A DNA stretch of 64,000 bases from Pseudomonadota bacterium (GCA_023391815.1 JAEWAF010000025.1:65531-129530), one strand, 5' to 3'. Positions 16,443 to 26,223 are shown, counted from the stretch's first letter. A program made the numbers and translations. The notes: a model not told the origin generated them from the letters alone.

Positions 16443-19316
16443 TCACGATGCGTGGGAAATTGCCGCGGAAGTTAGTACTGCAAGCGGGAACGAGGAGAAG
16501 ACGTCCGCGACAGGTACCGCGGCATCGTCGCCGCTCGTGTGCACTGACTGCGAAGTGAACACATCGCGCAGCTCAGCATTTGGCGCCGTGCCAAGCAGAA
16601 CTCGGGTGTCTCCCCAGATCTCGCCCAAAGGCAGTCGTGCTTCGCCGAGCATGAGTCTCGCCGACCATCGCGGCACGATGACCACACAGCTGCGCCCCTC
16701 ATGCGCGCGCACGAACGCGAACACGTGATCTTTCTTCTCCCCTTCCACCTGCAATGGCTGATAGCTGCCCGAGGCGAACAGCGCCGGGTCGGAAGCTCGC
16801 AGCTGTAAGAGCTTCGACGTTACATACAACTTCGCACGCGCGCCGTCGGACTCATCAAATAGCGCGCGCGGGTCTGAAACATCCGAGAGCGACTCCAACT
16901 TGGCGGCAGCCGCGTCGAAGTCCACGGGCGCGCGATTGTCCGGGTCGACCAGTGTGAGCGTCGGCAGCTCCGTTCCTTGGTAAAAATCAGGCACGCCCGG
17001 TGAAGTGATTTTCAACGCGACCGTCACCAGCGAATTGATCCGGCCGAAGAACGCGATCGTGCCGACGAACGAGCTGAAGTCGCGCAGAAACGCGTTGCGC
17101 TCCGGCTTGCTCAGCAGCTGCACGATGAAATCGCCGACCGCCGCTTCGTAGTCGGCATTGGGATTGATCCACGACGTAGACCGCTTGGCCTCACGCCCGG
17201 CCTTGGTCATGTACGCCTGCAAGCGCTCGATCAACGACTCGGTCGGCAGCTCGGGCGACCAGAATCCCGCGAGCGTCTGATACAGCAGGTATTCGTCCTC
17301 GCGATCCGGCGCCGGTGCTTCGTCCACCTGCCGCCGCTTGTTCCGATTGAGTTGCGACCAGCGCGACAGATGCTGCTTCCACAAGTCCGGCAGCTCGCTC
17401 AACACGGCGATACGAGCGCGCACGTCTTCGCTCCGCTTGGTGTCGTGGGTTGAAGTGGCGAGCATCGAATGCGGCCACAGCCTGGCGCGCTCGAGGTTCG
17501 CCTGATGCAGAGCCGTCGAGGACACGCTGAAACGACTCGGATCGCCGCCGACCTCGTTCAAACAGATCAGGCGGTTGTATCGATAGAACGCCGTGTCCTC
17601 GACGCCCTTCGCGGTCACCGGCGCGGTGACCTGCTGGAATTTCATGGCGAACTCCAGCATGGCCTGGCGATGCGCGGGCAAGCGATCGTTGCCGGCCGCC
17701 CCTAACAAGACATCGCGCAGAAAGTCGAACACGCTCACTTCGGCACCCGCGCTTCGACGTCGTGCCAGTCCGGTGGCCCAATGAACGATCCGACGATCTT
17801 CGTCACCGATGCCGCGTGGAGATATATAGGTGCGATAGACGGGGAAGCACGCGATCACTTCCCGAATCGCCTCGCGTAAGGCCGCGCGAGTAAAATCCGC
17901 GGTATGCCGATCGAGATGAGCGATGCGATCCAGCTGGGTCGTGAGCACTTCCACCTCGGCGGCGAGCGATGAACGCATCACCAGGCGCTTGCTCTGATAC
18001 GCGAGCGTTTCGAACGACGCCTCGGTCTCGGTGAACGCGCGATAACGCCGGGTCATGCGCGATTCTTCATCCCCGCACACCAGCCAGGTCGTCTGCAACG
18101 CCGCGTAGTCATAACCGGTGGTGCCATGAACCAGCCACGACTCGGGCAGACGCTCGTGCGCGGCCAGGATCTTTTCCGTCACCACATAGAGCGGCCGCTG
18201 CCCCGGCCCGCCACCGAAACGCTGCTGCAGGCGCTGGAAATATTCCTCGGGATCGTACAGGCCGTCGGAGTGATCGATGCGCAGGCCGTCGATGCTGCCG
18301 GCATCGATCAGCTCGAAGATCAGCCGGTGCGTCACATCGAACACGCTGCGCTCGTTCATGCGCAGCGCCGCCAGGTCGTTCACATCGAAAAAGCGCCGAT
18401 AGTTGATTTCGTCGACCGCCACGCGCCAGTACGACAACCGATACGCCTGCGCCTCCAGCAGCGCATCGAGCGCATCGAAGCTTTCCGGCTGCCCGGGCGT
18501 ACCATTGATCCTGATCACGCTCTCGTCGATGTGACGCAGGATTTCGGGGCTGCGCTCGATCAGGCGGGCAAGCCGCCGCTTGTGCGCTTCCTTGTCGCGA
18601 TAACGCACGGCCACCGCCTCGGCCGAAGTATCGTCGCGCGGCGGCAGACTGCTGAAACTATTGAGCAGGCTTTCGAAGTCGGCGCGATTCGGATCGTCCT
18701 GCGGCAGCAAGTCCGACGACATCGGCTGCGCGAAGATCCTGGGATATTCGCGCGGATCGATCGGCATTCGATGATCGTGATAGCGCACCGAGAAACTGCC
18801 GGCGGCGGCGTCGAACTCGAGCTGCAATTCACCTCGCTCCAAGACGACGCCATATGAATCGCCCAGCACCGGCACGAGGATGCGATCCCGCATCGAGCCG
18901 CGATCCGGCCGCCAGTCGATGTCGAAGTGAAATGCGCAACGCGCGGCGGGGCCGTTCTCCAGCACATCCAGCCACCAGACATTGTCGTTGCCCATCACGC
19001 CGAGGTGATTGGGCACGATGTCGACGATCAGTCCCAGACCGTGCTCATGCAGCTGCTGCACGAGTCGATCGAAGTCCTCTCGCGTGCCCAGCTCCGGATT
19101 GAGCTGCGAATGATCGACCACGTCGTAGCCATGCATGCTGCCGGGACGCGCCTTGAGAATCGGCGACGCGTAAACATGGCTGATGCCGAGCCGCGCCAGG
19201 TAGGGAACGATGCGGGCCGCGTCGTTGAATGTGAACTGGCGGTTGAACTGGAGTCGATAAGTGGCGCGCGGAATCTTGAATCTCGCGCCTGGCTCGGTTG
19301 GCACCTGCGTGCTCAT
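16443..19316 (-). CDS. treY: malto-oligosyltrehalose synthase
   Basis: 957 aa GH13 enzyme that turns the reducing end of an alpha-1,4-glucan into a trehalose unit. Signatures: 'ATYRLQFNRQFTF' at the N-terminus, 'HVYASPILKARPGSMHGYDVVDH', 'IVDIVPNHLGV', nucleophile region 'GLRIDHSDGLYDPEEY', acid/base region 'VVTEKILAAHERLPESW' and the family-typical 'GVPDFYQGTELPTLTLVDPDNR' split across D-F-Y-Q-G-x-E. The start at 19316 overlaps the treZ stop by 4 bp, so the two are translationally coupled. With TreZ it makes trehalose from glycogen or maltodextrin, an osmoprotectant route. Confidence 0.96.
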   Translation of the reverse strand: MSTQVPTEPGARFKIPRATYRLQFNRQFTFNDAARIVPYLARLGISHVYASPILKARPGSMHGYDVVDHSQLNPELGTREDFDRLVQQLHEHGLGLIVDIVPNHLGVMGNDNVWWLDVLENGPAARCAFHFDIDWRPDRGSMRDRILVPVLGDSYGVVLERGELQLEFDAAAGSFSVRYHDHRMPIDPREYPRIFAQPMSSDLLPQDDPNRADFESLLNSFSSLPPRDDTSAEAVAVRYRDKEAHKRRLARLIERSPEILRHIDESVIRINGTPGQPESFDALDALLEAQAYRLSYWRVAVDEINYRRFFDVNDLAALRMNERSVFDVTHRLIFELIDAGSIDGLRIDHSDGLYDPEEYFQRLQQRFGGGPGQRPLYVVTEKILAAHERLPESWLVHGTTGYDYAALQTTWLVCGDEESRMTRRYRAFTETEASFETLAYQSKRLVMRSSLAAEVEVLTTQLDRIAHLDRHTADFTRAALREAIREVIACFPVYRTYISPRGIGDEDRRIVHWATGLARRRSAGAEVSVFDFLRDVLLGAAGNDRLPAHRQAMLEFAMKFQQVTAPVTAKGVEDTAFYRYNRLICLNEVGGDPSRFSVSSTALHQANLERARLWPHSMLATSTHDTKRSEDVRARIAVLSELPDLWKQHLSRWSQLNRNKRRQVDEAPAPDREDEYLLYQTLAGFWSPELPTESLIERLQAYMTKAGREAKRSTSWINPNADYEAAVGDFIVQLLSKPERNAFLRDFSSFVGTIAFFGRINSLVTVALKITSPGVPDFYQGTELPTLTLVDPDNRAPVDFDAAAAKLESLSDVSDPRALFDESDGARAKLYVTSKLLQLRASDPALFASGSYQPLQVEGEKKDHVFAFVRAHEGRSCVVIVPRWSARLMLGEARLPLGEIWGDTRVLLGTAPNAELRDVFTSQSVHTSGDDAAVPVADVFSSFPLAVLTSAAISHAS

Positions 19317-21154
19317 GAGGCTCCCAATGACACTCTGACTTCCCAGGCAGCGATCTCCTTGTCGCGTGCGGACGAGCCGGCGGTTGAATACCAGCGATCC
19401 CCCGCGGCCGACACCGACTTCGGCGAGTCACCGAAGTTCGCTTGCATGATCAACGCCCGGTCGCGGCTCATCGGCCACGTCACGGTGAGCAGACGATCCT
19501 CGACTGTGTAGCGCGCGGCGCCGGCTACGATCTCGGGAATCAGCGGCACCAACTTCGCCGCACGCACGCTCAGCAACTTCTGTGTGTATTCCAACCACTC
19601 GCGATGCGGTACACGAGCCAGGTCTTCCGCATCGAGCTGACTGGAGCGATACGTGCTCTCGGCGTTGGGATCCGGAATCTGCTCGCGTCGTTGCTCGTCC
19701 GCGAACACGCCGAAGGAGGCAAACTCATTGCGGCGGCCATCGCGGATCGCCTTGGCCAGCTCGCCCTGATAATCGCAGAAGTACAGGAACGGCTGGACGG
19801 CGCCATACTCCTCGCCCATGAACAACATGGGAATCTGCGGAGCCAGCAGGAAGATCGCCAGACCCGCGCGGAGCTTTTCGCGTGGCGCGAGCTGCACCAG
19901 TCGCTCACCGAAAGCACGATTGCCGATCTGGTCGTGATTCTGGAGAAAACTCACGAACGCGGTCGGCGGCAGCGAGGCACTGCGCTCGCCACGCGCATGC
20001 CCATCCGTTTGATAGACCTCGCCCTGGTAGGCGAACCCCTCGGCGAGCACCCGGCCGAGCAGCTCGACGGTGCGTTCGGCATAGTTTCGATAGTAGCCGT
20101 CGACCTCGCCGGTCAGCAGAACGTGCAGCAGATGATGAAAATCGTCGTTCCACTGCGCCACCATCGTGCGCCCTTTCCGGCCCAGGCGGCGCGCCTCGTT
20201 GTGATGATTCTCGAGCACCACGTGCACGTACCGCTCGCTGCCCGGGCCGCTCTGCACGCTGTCGACCAGCTCGTCGATGAAATGAGTGTCGCCCTGATCG
20301 AACATGGCATGCACGGCGTCGACCCGCAGACCGTCCAAGCGGTATTCGCGCAACCAGTACAGCGCATTCTGGATGAAGAACTGTCGCACGACCGGATGTG
20401 CAAAATTGATAGCGCTGCCCCACGGCGTGTGATGCGCCGAGGTGAAAAAGTCCTCGGCATAACGGTGCAGATAGTTCCCTTCCGGCCCGAAGTGGTTGTA
20501 GACCACGTCGATGAGCACCATCAGCCCGCGTTCGTGCGCGGCCTCCACGAAACGTTTCAAATCGTCCGGACGACCGTAACCCGGCTGCGGCGCATATAAC
20601 AACACTCCGTCGTAACCCCAGCCGCGGCGGCCGGGGAAAGTGTTCAGCGGCAGCAGCTCGATCGCGGTGATGCCGGCCTTGGCCAGGGTGTCCAGTCGCT
20701 CGATCGCGGCGGAGTAAGTCCCCTCGCGCGTGAAAGTACCAACGTGCAATTCATACAGCACCGCCTCGTGCCAGGGCCGACCCTGCCAGCGCAGGTCGCG
20801 CCATCGATAGGAACGAGGATCGAGAATCTCGCTGGGACCAGCCACGCCTTCGGGCTGAAATCGCGAAGCCGGATCGGGTATGTCCAGCTCGTCGTCGATA
20901 CGCAGACGATAGCGGCCGCCGGCCCCGACGCCGGGCGCAAATGTTTCGTACCAGCCATCGCCCGCCGCCGTGAATTGTTGGCGCAACGCTTGTTGGCGCA
21001 ACGCATGTTGGCGCAACGCATGTTGGCGCAACGGCGCGCCATCATCGGCATCCATCACGAGGTCCACGCGCCGCGCACCGGGCGCCCAGAACCGGAAATT
21101 CGTCCCTTCGGCGGTGAGCTGCGGGCCGAACAGCCACGGAATGTCTTTGCTCAC
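19313..21154 (-). CDS. treZ: malto-oligosyltrehalose trehalohydrolase
   Basis: 613 aa GH13 enzyme that releases free trehalose from the TreY product. An N-terminal beta-domain (residues 1-110, 'FRFWAPGARRVDLVMD') precedes the barrel: 'YELHVGTFTREGTY', 'DVVYNHFGPEGNYL', 'LRVDAVHAMFD', 'VLENHHNEARR' and 'FLQNHDQIGNR'. The N-terminal domain carries an unusual four-copy L-R-Q-x-A insertion (residues about 41-60) from a 15-bp DNA repeat. Coupled to treY, which follows. No debranching enzyme (treX/glgX) is adjacent. Confidence 0.95.
   Translation of the reverse strand: MSKDIPWLFGPQLTAEGTNFRFWAPGARRVDLVMDADDGAPLRQHALRQHALRQQALRQQFTAAGDGWYETFAPGVGAGGRYRLRIDDELDIPDPASRFQPEGVAGPSEILDPRSYRWRDLRWQGRPWHEAVLYELHVGTFTREGTYSAAIERLDTLAKAGITAIELLPLNTFPGRRGWGYDGVLLYAPQPGYGRPDDLKRFVEAAHERGLMVLIDVVYNHFGPEGNYLHRYAEDFFTSAHHTPWGSAINFAHPVVRQFFIQNALYWLREYRLDGLRVDAVHAMFDQGDTHFIDELVDSVQSGPGSERYVHVVLENHHNEARRLGRKGRTMVAQWNDDFHHLLHVLLTGEVDGYYRNYAERTVELLGRVLAEGFAYQGEVYQTDGHARGERSASLPPTAFVSFLQNHDQIGNRAFGERLVQLAPREKLRAGLAIFLLAPQIPMLFMGEEYGAVQPFLYFCDYQGELAKAIRDGRRNEFASFGVFADEQRREQIPDPNAESTYRSSQLDAEDLARVPHREWLEYTQKLLSVRAAKLVPLIPEIVAGAARYTVEDRLLTVTWPMSRDRALIMQANFGDSPKSVSAAGDRWYSTAGSSARDKEIAAWEVRVSLGAS
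20977..21033 (+). repeat. 15-bp tandem repeat inside treZ, about 3.8 copies
   Basis: Unit GTTGGCGCAACGCAT at 20977-20991, 20992-21006, 21007-21021 and 21022-21033. The first copy differs at its end (CTT for CAT) and the last is truncated. Because the unit is a multiple of three, the treZ frame is kept and the repeat encodes A-L-R-Q-H/Q steps. Copy number could vary between isolates. Confidence 0.95.
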
Positions 21155-21208
21155 GGCAGCTCCCTCTCGCGCCTGACCTGCCCTCCTTGCGGAAAAGCAG
21201 GACCTCGA

Positions 21209-22231
21209 TCAGATCATTGCACCCGACATGGAGCGCTCGAAGTGCGCGTGCCGGGCGGCCAGATTGATATAACCGGCCATATCCTGCGCGTGCTCGGCGA
21301 CGCGTCCGCCCGTCAGCCTGCGCACCGTCTCGCCGACTCGATGCGGCGTTCCCAGATCGCTCCAGCCGCACGGCGGCACCGACATCACGCTCAGCGAAGA
21401 CTCGCGGCCTTCGAGCAGATCGCGTGAGAAATCCAGGTCGGGCAGGCGCGTATACATGTCGACGATGGCCGGCCAGCCGCCCGCCGAGCGGTGCTGAAGC
21501 GCGCTGCCGACGATGACCTGCATCTCCATGACGATCGGCGCGAAGCGCGGCAGGAACAGGTTCAACAGCGCGCGGGCCGAGGCCGCAATAATAAAGGTGT
21601 TCCACAAGCCGCCGGCGCGCACGATCTGGGCTGCCATAGTCAGCTCGGGTTTTTCCGCGAACCGCGCCACAGTCCGGCCACCGAATTCATCGCGCTCGCC
21701 GGGAACGATGTAGCCCAGCTCGCTATCCGGCTCCTCCGGCTGCAACCCGAGCAGCACCGGACGATCAGGACAGCGCGAGACATGTTCCATGGCGGCCGCG
21801 AGCGAGCGTTGCAGGACCCCTTCCTGGGCCACGTAGTGATCCGAAGGTAACAACAGCACCTGCGCTTCCTCGTCCTGGCTTAAAATATGCACCAGCGAGT
21901 AGAGGATGCCGATGGCCGTGCCGCGATTGCTCGGCTGAACGATCAGATTCGGTTGCGGAAGCGCGCTCAGCGTCGGAATGTTCGACCACCAGCGATGGTG
22001 CTGTTGAGCGACGATGGCGCAGATCCGCTCCGGATCGACCAGCGATCGGGCGCGTGCCACGGCGTCTTCCACGAGCGATTGGCCACCGCTCAGGGAGCAA
22101 TACTGCTTGGGCACCGGCGTGCCGCAGGGCTGGGTCGTCAATGCGCGTAACCGGCTTCCGTCGCCCGCCGCCAGAACTAATGCCCAATGGTTGGGGTGGC
22201 CACGATCCGGGGCTCGCGACGCGTCGGTCAT
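21209..22231 (-). CDS. sugar nucleotidyltransferase (mannose-1-phosphate guanylyltransferase-like)
   Basis: 340 aa from the ATG at 22231 (CGGAGA ribosome site); the long upstream frame is not protein-like. Nucleotide-binding loop 'ALVLAAGDGSRLRALT' (residues 16-32) and 'PVPKQYCSL' are followed by 'VLLLPSDHYV' (metal/base site) and 'RFAEKPE' for sugar-phosphate binding, as in ManC/GalU-type enzymes. The GTP/mannose preference is guessed from 'P-S-D-H' and 'P-K-Q-Y'. It is first in the operon with treZ and treY, 54 bp ahead of treZ, so it may feed a glucan or polysaccharide made under osmotic stress. Confidence 0.8.
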   Translation of the reverse strand: MTDASRAPDRGHPNHWALVLAAGDGSRLRALTTQPCGTPVPKQYCSLSGGQSLVEDAVARARSLVDPERICAIVAQQHHRWWSNIPTLSALPQPNLIVQPSNRGTAIGILYSLVHILSQDEEAQVLLLPSDHYVAQEGVLQRSLAAAMEHVSRCPDRPVLLGLQPEEPDSELGYIVPGERDEFGGRTVARFAEKPELTMAAQIVRAGGLWNTFIIAASARALLNLFLPRFAPIVMEMQVIVGSALQHRSAGGWPAIVDMYTRLPDLDFSRDLLEGRESSLSVMSVPPCGWSDLGTPHRVGETVRRLTGGRVAEHAQDMAGYINLAARHAHFERSMSGAMI

Positions 22232-22320
22232 GCTGGTCTCCGATAAGAATGCGGTACGAACGGTGTAGGCTGATAAAGTGGCGATGTTGTGGTAAAGCCA
22301 CGATCGAACATCGCCGCGAG

Positions 22321-22347
22321 TAACCCGCGGCGAAGCGACGCAGTTCC
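22321..22347 (-). promoter_or_regulatory. candidate EcfG-like promoter of the trehalose operon
   Basis: Minus strand GGAAC (22347-22343), 16 bp, GGGTTA (22326-22321), about 90 bp before the nucleotidyltransferase ATG. It faces away from the opgG site at 22366, so both halves of this divergent region carry the same -35-like box. The second box is weaker than in other sites. Confidence 0.35.
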
Positions 22348-22365
22348 GCGACAGTGATGAAATCT

Positions 22366-22392
22366 GGAACCGTGGTATCGAGACATGCGTAG
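22366..22392 (+). promoter_or_regulatory. candidate EcfG-like promoter of opgGH
   Basis: GGAAC at 22366-22370, 16 bp, GCGTAG at 22387-22392. Both boxes and the C-G-T after GGAAC are identical to the site upstream of rsbR at 35551. It implies a leader of about 50-140 nt depending on which opgG start is used. Confidence 0.45.
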
Positions 22393-22535
22393 TCCTGTGA
22401 CACACGCTGCTCGCGCCGCGGCCTTTGAACCAGGAACGATCGAGTCGGATGAATTCAGGCGAGTCAGCAAATTCTCGGGGCCCGGGTGCCCCGCTCACCC
22501 CGCGCACCTCTGCTCTGCTGCCGTCGCAGAAAGTC

Positions 22536-24056
22536 ATGCGCCGCTATTGGCTGTTGATGCTGGCCATCACTTTCTCGTGCGTGGCCGGCGCCGCTTCGGT
22601 GAAGCCGGCGACCGATGCCACGCGCAACGCCAGCTATAAATTCACACCGACGACGGTCCTGGATCTCGCGAAACGAACCGCCGCGTCCGCGTACGTGCCG
22701 CGTCGTCTGGAAGGCAACCCGGCGCTCCAGCAGCTTTCTTACGATCAATATCGCGACATTCGCTTCCGGCCCGAAATGGCGCTGTGGCGTAACGAGCAGG
22801 TACCATTCCGGGTGGAGCTGCTGCCGGCCGGCTTTTTGTTTCAAATGCCGGTGAAGGTCTCGGCGGTCGAAAGCGGCATGGCGACCGATCTGGTCGGCAC
22901 GCCGAACCTGTTCTCGCTCGGGCCGCACGTCGAGAAGCTGCTCGCGAATCAGACCTTGCCGCTGTCGGGCTTTCGCGTGCGCACGCTGCTCAATTCCCGC
23001 TCGGTGTGGGATGAATTCATGGTGTTCCAGGGCGCATCGTATTTTCGCGCCGTGCCTCGGGGCGGTCAGTACGGTTTGTCGGCGCGCGGCCTCGCGATTC
23101 GTACGGCACATCCGGCGGGCGAGGAGTTCCCGGCCTTCACCCAGTTCTGGATCGAACGTCCCGGCGCGAATTCCTCCGGCATCGTCGTGCATGCATTGCT
23201 CGACAGTCCGTCCACCACCGGCGCATATCGGTTCTCCGTGCAACCGGGGACCGAAACGGTCATGGACGTGGACGTGACGCTGATACCGCGCGTTGACCTG
23301 GACAACATCGGCTTGGCGCCGCTCACCTCGATGTTTCTGTTCGATGAGTCCGAGCGCACTCGCATCGACGATTTCCGCGACGAAGTGCACGACTCGGACG
23401 GCTTGCAAGTAGTCACCGCTTCGGGCGAACGTCTGTGGCGGCCGTTGCGCAATCCCACTCAGTTGCAAGTATCGGCGTTCACTGCTGAAGCGCCGCGCGC
23501 GTTCGGCCTCGTGCAACGGTCCCGCCGGGTCAGTGACTATCGCGATTTCGAAGCCAAGTACGAATTACGCCCGAGCGCCTGGATCGAACCTACTTCCGAC
23601 TGGGGCAAGGGTTCGGTGGACCTGGTGGAGATCCCGACCGAGAACGAGAGCAACGACAACATCATCGCGTTCTTCCGTCCACACTACGCATTGCCGGCGG
23701 GCAAACCCTGGCACGCCTCTTATCGCATCCGTTGGAACGCCACGCCTCGTGTCACGCCCTCGCTCGGACGGGCCACTGCCACGCGCTCCGGTCCGACGAT
23801 CGACGGCAAGCGCCGCATCTTCGTGATCGACTTCGCCGGCGCAGGGCGTAACATCGAGGACCTCAAGATCGACGTGGGCGCCTCGGCGGGCAAGCTGTCG
23901 CATCCGATGTTGCAACAGAATCCGTTGACCAAAGGCGTCCGCGCCAGCTTCGAGCTGGATCCGGCGGGCAGCAATCTGGTCGAGCTGCGCTTGCGACTGC
24001 TCCGCGCCAATCGTCCCATTACCGAAACCTGGCTTTATCGATGGACGGCCAGCTGA
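22536..24056 (+). CDS. opgG: periplasmic glucan biosynthesis protein G
   Basis: About 506 aa from the ATG at 22536, where a signal peptide begins (MRRYWLLMLAITFSCVAGAAS). In-frame TTG 22425 and ATG 22449 would give up to 37 extra residues. MdoG/OpgG/OpgD signatures: 'YDQYRDIRFRPEMALW', 'FSLGPHVEKLL', 'FQGASYFRAVPRGGQYGLSARGLAI', 'EFPAFTQFWIERP' and 'PLTSMFLFDESE'. It works in the periplasm to branch or release osmoregulated periplasmic glucans made by OpgH. The next gene, opgH, overlaps its last 16 bp, so the two are co-translated. Confidence 0.94.
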   Translation: MRRYWLLMLAITFSCVAGAASVKPATDATRNASYKFTPTTVLDLAKRTAASAYVPRRLEGNPALQQLSYDQYRDIRFRPEMALWRNEQVPFRVELLPAGFLFQMPVKVSAVESGMATDLVGTPNLFSLGPHVEKLLANQTLPLSGFRVRTLLNSRSVWDEFMVFQGASYFRAVPRGGQYGLSARGLAIRTAHPAGEEFPAFTQFWIERPGANSSGIVVHALLDSPSTTGAYRFSVQPGTETVMDVDVTLIPRVDLDNIGLAPLTSMFLFDESERTRIDDFRDEVHDSDGLQVVTASGERLWRPLRNPTQLQVSAFTAEAPRAFGLVQRSRRVSDYRDFEAKYELRPSAWIEPTSDWGKGSVDLVEIPTENESNDNIIAFFRPHYALPAGKPWHASYRIRWNATPRVTPSLGRATATRSGPTIDGKRRIFVIDFAGAGRNIEDLKIDVGASAGKLSHPMLQQNPLTKGVRASFELDPAGSNLVELRLRLLRANRPITETWLYRWTAS

Positions 24057-26173
24057 AATCTCCGACGACTCCCACCGAAGGCCGCGACGTAGTTCGCGGC
24101 GGTATGCCTTTCGAGCGCCCGATCGAAATGCCCGTGCAGGATCTACGCCGCTCGCCGCAGGTCGTGCGTGCGCTGGGGCCGGCGCCGATCCGGGCAATAA
24201 TTGCACGCGCCATCGTGATTCTCGGCACGCTCGGTCTCACCGGCTATGCGGTGTTCGAAATGCTCAGCATCGTCGAATTCTCGAAGATGACGGTGTTGCA
24301 GGGCGTGATGATTTTCTTCTTCACCGTCACGTTCGCCTGGATCGCATTCTCCGCAGCCTCCGCAGTCGCCGGCCTGGTCGTGCCGATCCACATCCCCAAG
24401 ACGCAAGCAACATTGGCCGGCTCACGAACCGCGCTGCTGATGCCTATATATAACGAGGATCCGACGCACACGACCTCGGCGCTGCAGGCCATGGCCGAAG
24501 CACTGGCGCAGGCGGGGGCCGCGCAACATTTCGAGATCGTCATCATCTCGGACTCGACGCAGGTCGACCCGTGGATCAACGAATCGATCGCCGTCGACCG
24601 GCTGCGACGCGAGCTGCGCAACGTGATGCCGGTCTGGTATCGACGTCGCTGGCACAACACCGGTCGCAAGGCCGGCAACGTGGAAGAGTTCGTCAAGCGC
24701 TGGGGCGGGCGTTACGACTATATGATCGTGCTCGACGCCGACAGCCTGATGTCGGCGGAAACGCTGGTCGAGCTGGTTCGTCGCATGCAGGGCGACGCGC
24801 ACCTGGGCATTCTGCAAACCGTGCCGATGTTGCACGGTCATTACAGTTTGTTTTCTCGCATCCAGCAGTTCGCCGGGCGGGTGTACGGCGGCATCATCGC
24901 GCGCGGTGTCGCGACCTGGTCGGGCAACGAAGGCAACTACTGGGGCCACAACGCGATCATTCGCGTCGCCGCCTTCGCCGAAGCCTGCGGCATGCCGCAG
25001 CTGCCGGGCCGCAAACCTTTCGGCGGGCACGTCATGTCGCACGACTTCGTCGAGGCGGCGTTGATGCGCCGGGCCGGCTGGAAAGTGCGCATGGCGCCGG
25101 ATCTCGACGGCTCGTGGGAAGAGAGTCCGCCGTCGCTGATCGACGTGGCGGTGCGCGACCGCCGCTGGGCGCAGGGCAATCTGCAACACACCAAGATCAT
25201 CGGCTCCGACGGCCTGTCGACCGTCAGCCGCGGTCATTTCTTCATCGGCATCATGAGCTATCTGTCCTCGCCGCTGTGGCTGCTGCTGCTGGTGGTGGGC
25301 TTCGCGCTGACCTTGCAGGCGACGTTGATCCGTCCGGAATATTTCAGCCGCAGCTTCCAGCTGTTCCCGGACTGGCCGAAGTTCGATGCGCCCCGCATGA
25401 TGCAGCTGTTCGTGTTCACCATGGCGGTGCTGTTCGTGCCCAAGGTGCTGGGCATGTTGCGATCGTTGTTCAACAGCAAGATCCGCAAGGGCTGCGGCGG
25501 CTTGCTCGGCGTGATCGTGAGCACCTTGTTCGAGACGCTGCTGTCCGCGCTGTACGCACCGATCATGATGCTGGTGCAGACCCAGCACGTGATTGAAATC
25601 TTCACCGGGCGCGACTCGGGCTGGAATGCACAGCGTCGACGCAGCGATGCGACCGCGTGGAGCGAAGCTGCGCGCATTCATTGGGTCCACGTCGTCATCG
25701 GCGTCATCACCGGCATCATCGCTTATCTGATATCCCCTACACTGCTGGCCTGGCTGACGCCCACCCTCGCCGGTCTGCTGCTGGCCATTCCTTTGTCCAA
25801 GATGAGCGGCAGCGTGCTCGCCGGACGCGTGATGCATTCGTTGGGTCTGCTACGCACGCCGGAAGAGAAACACGCGCCGCCGGTCATCAAACGTCGCGAT
25901 GAGTTGCTCGCGCAAGCAAAGGAGCCGGCGCGAGACGGTTTGCGCTTGCTGGCTACCGACCGCCAGGCGCGTTACGCGCATATCACCGGCAACCTGCCGC
26001 GCCCCGCGGAATCGCGCGGTCATCCCGACCCGCATCGGCTCACCGCCGAACAAAAAGTGCACGACGCGAGCACGCTGAGCGAAGCGCTGGCGTGGCTCGG
26101 CCCCGCCGAGAAAGTGCACGTGGCCGGCGACCCTCGCTTGCTCGAACGGCTCGCCGAGCTGCCCGCGAACTGA
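24041..26173 (+). CDS. opgH: glucans biosynthesis glucosyltransferase H
   Basis: 710 aa inner-membrane GT2 family enzyme that polymerises the beta-1,2-glucan backbone from UDP-glucose and exports it. Two N-terminal helices (about 48-110) precede the GT2 domain: 'ALLMPIYNEDP', 'MIVLDADSLM', 'MSHDFVEAALMRRAG' and the processive 'RRWAQGNLQH' motif. Several C-terminal membrane segments follow (from about 405). It is shorter than E. coli OpgH (847 aa), mostly at the N-terminus. A terminator-like hairpin follows. Together with opgG and the divergent trehalose operon it forms an osmoadaptation block. Confidence 0.95.
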   Translation: MDGQLKSPTTPTEGRDVVRGGMPFERPIEMPVQDLRRSPQVVRALGPAPIRAIIARAIVILGTLGLTGYAVFEMLSIVEFSKMTVLQGVMIFFFTVTFAWIAFSAASAVAGLVVPIHIPKTQATLAGSRTALLMPIYNEDPTHTTSALQAMAEALAQAGAAQHFEIVIISDSTQVDPWINESIAVDRLRRELRNVMPVWYRRRWHNTGRKAGNVEEFVKRWGGRYDYMIVLDADSLMSAETLVELVRRMQGDAHLGILQTVPMLHGHYSLFSRIQQFAGRVYGGIIARGVATWSGNEGNYWGHNAIIRVAAFAEACGMPQLPGRKPFGGHVMSHDFVEAALMRRAGWKVRMAPDLDGSWEESPPSLIDVAVRDRRWAQGNLQHTKIIGSDGLSTVSRGHFFIGIMSYLSSPLWLLLLVVGFALTLQATLIRPEYFSRSFQLFPDWPKFDAPRMMQLFVFTMAVLFVPKVLGMLRSLFNSKIRKGCGGLLGVIVSTLFETLLSALYAPIMMLVQTQHVIEIFTGRDSGWNAQRRRSDATAWSEAARIHWVHVVIGVITGIIAYLISPTLLAWLTPTLAGLLLAIPLSKMSGSVLAGRVMHSLGLLRTPEEKHAPPVIKRRDELLAQAKEPARDGLRLLATDRQARYAHITGNLPRPAESRGHPDPHRLTAEQKVHDASTLSEALAWLGPAEKVHVAGDPRLLERLAELPAN

Positions 26174-26192
26174 GATCCGTCTAACATTTGAT

Positions 26193-26223
26193 ACATCGCT
26201 CGTCCCGTGGCGAGCGATGTTTG
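26193..26223 (+). terminator. terminator-like hairpin after opgH
   Basis: Perfect 10-bp stem ACATCGCTCG (26193-26202) and CGAGCGATGT (26211-26220) with an 8-nt loop. Only TTGT follows, so U-tract support is weak. Confidence 0.6.

Noticed and set aside
20977..21033. CRISPR-like array
   Set aside because: The repeats are directly adjacent without spacers, too short, and in frame inside treZ.
24422..25837. 471-codon open frame antisense to opgH
   Set aside because: His/Gln/Arg-rich shadow of opgH with no recognisable domain.
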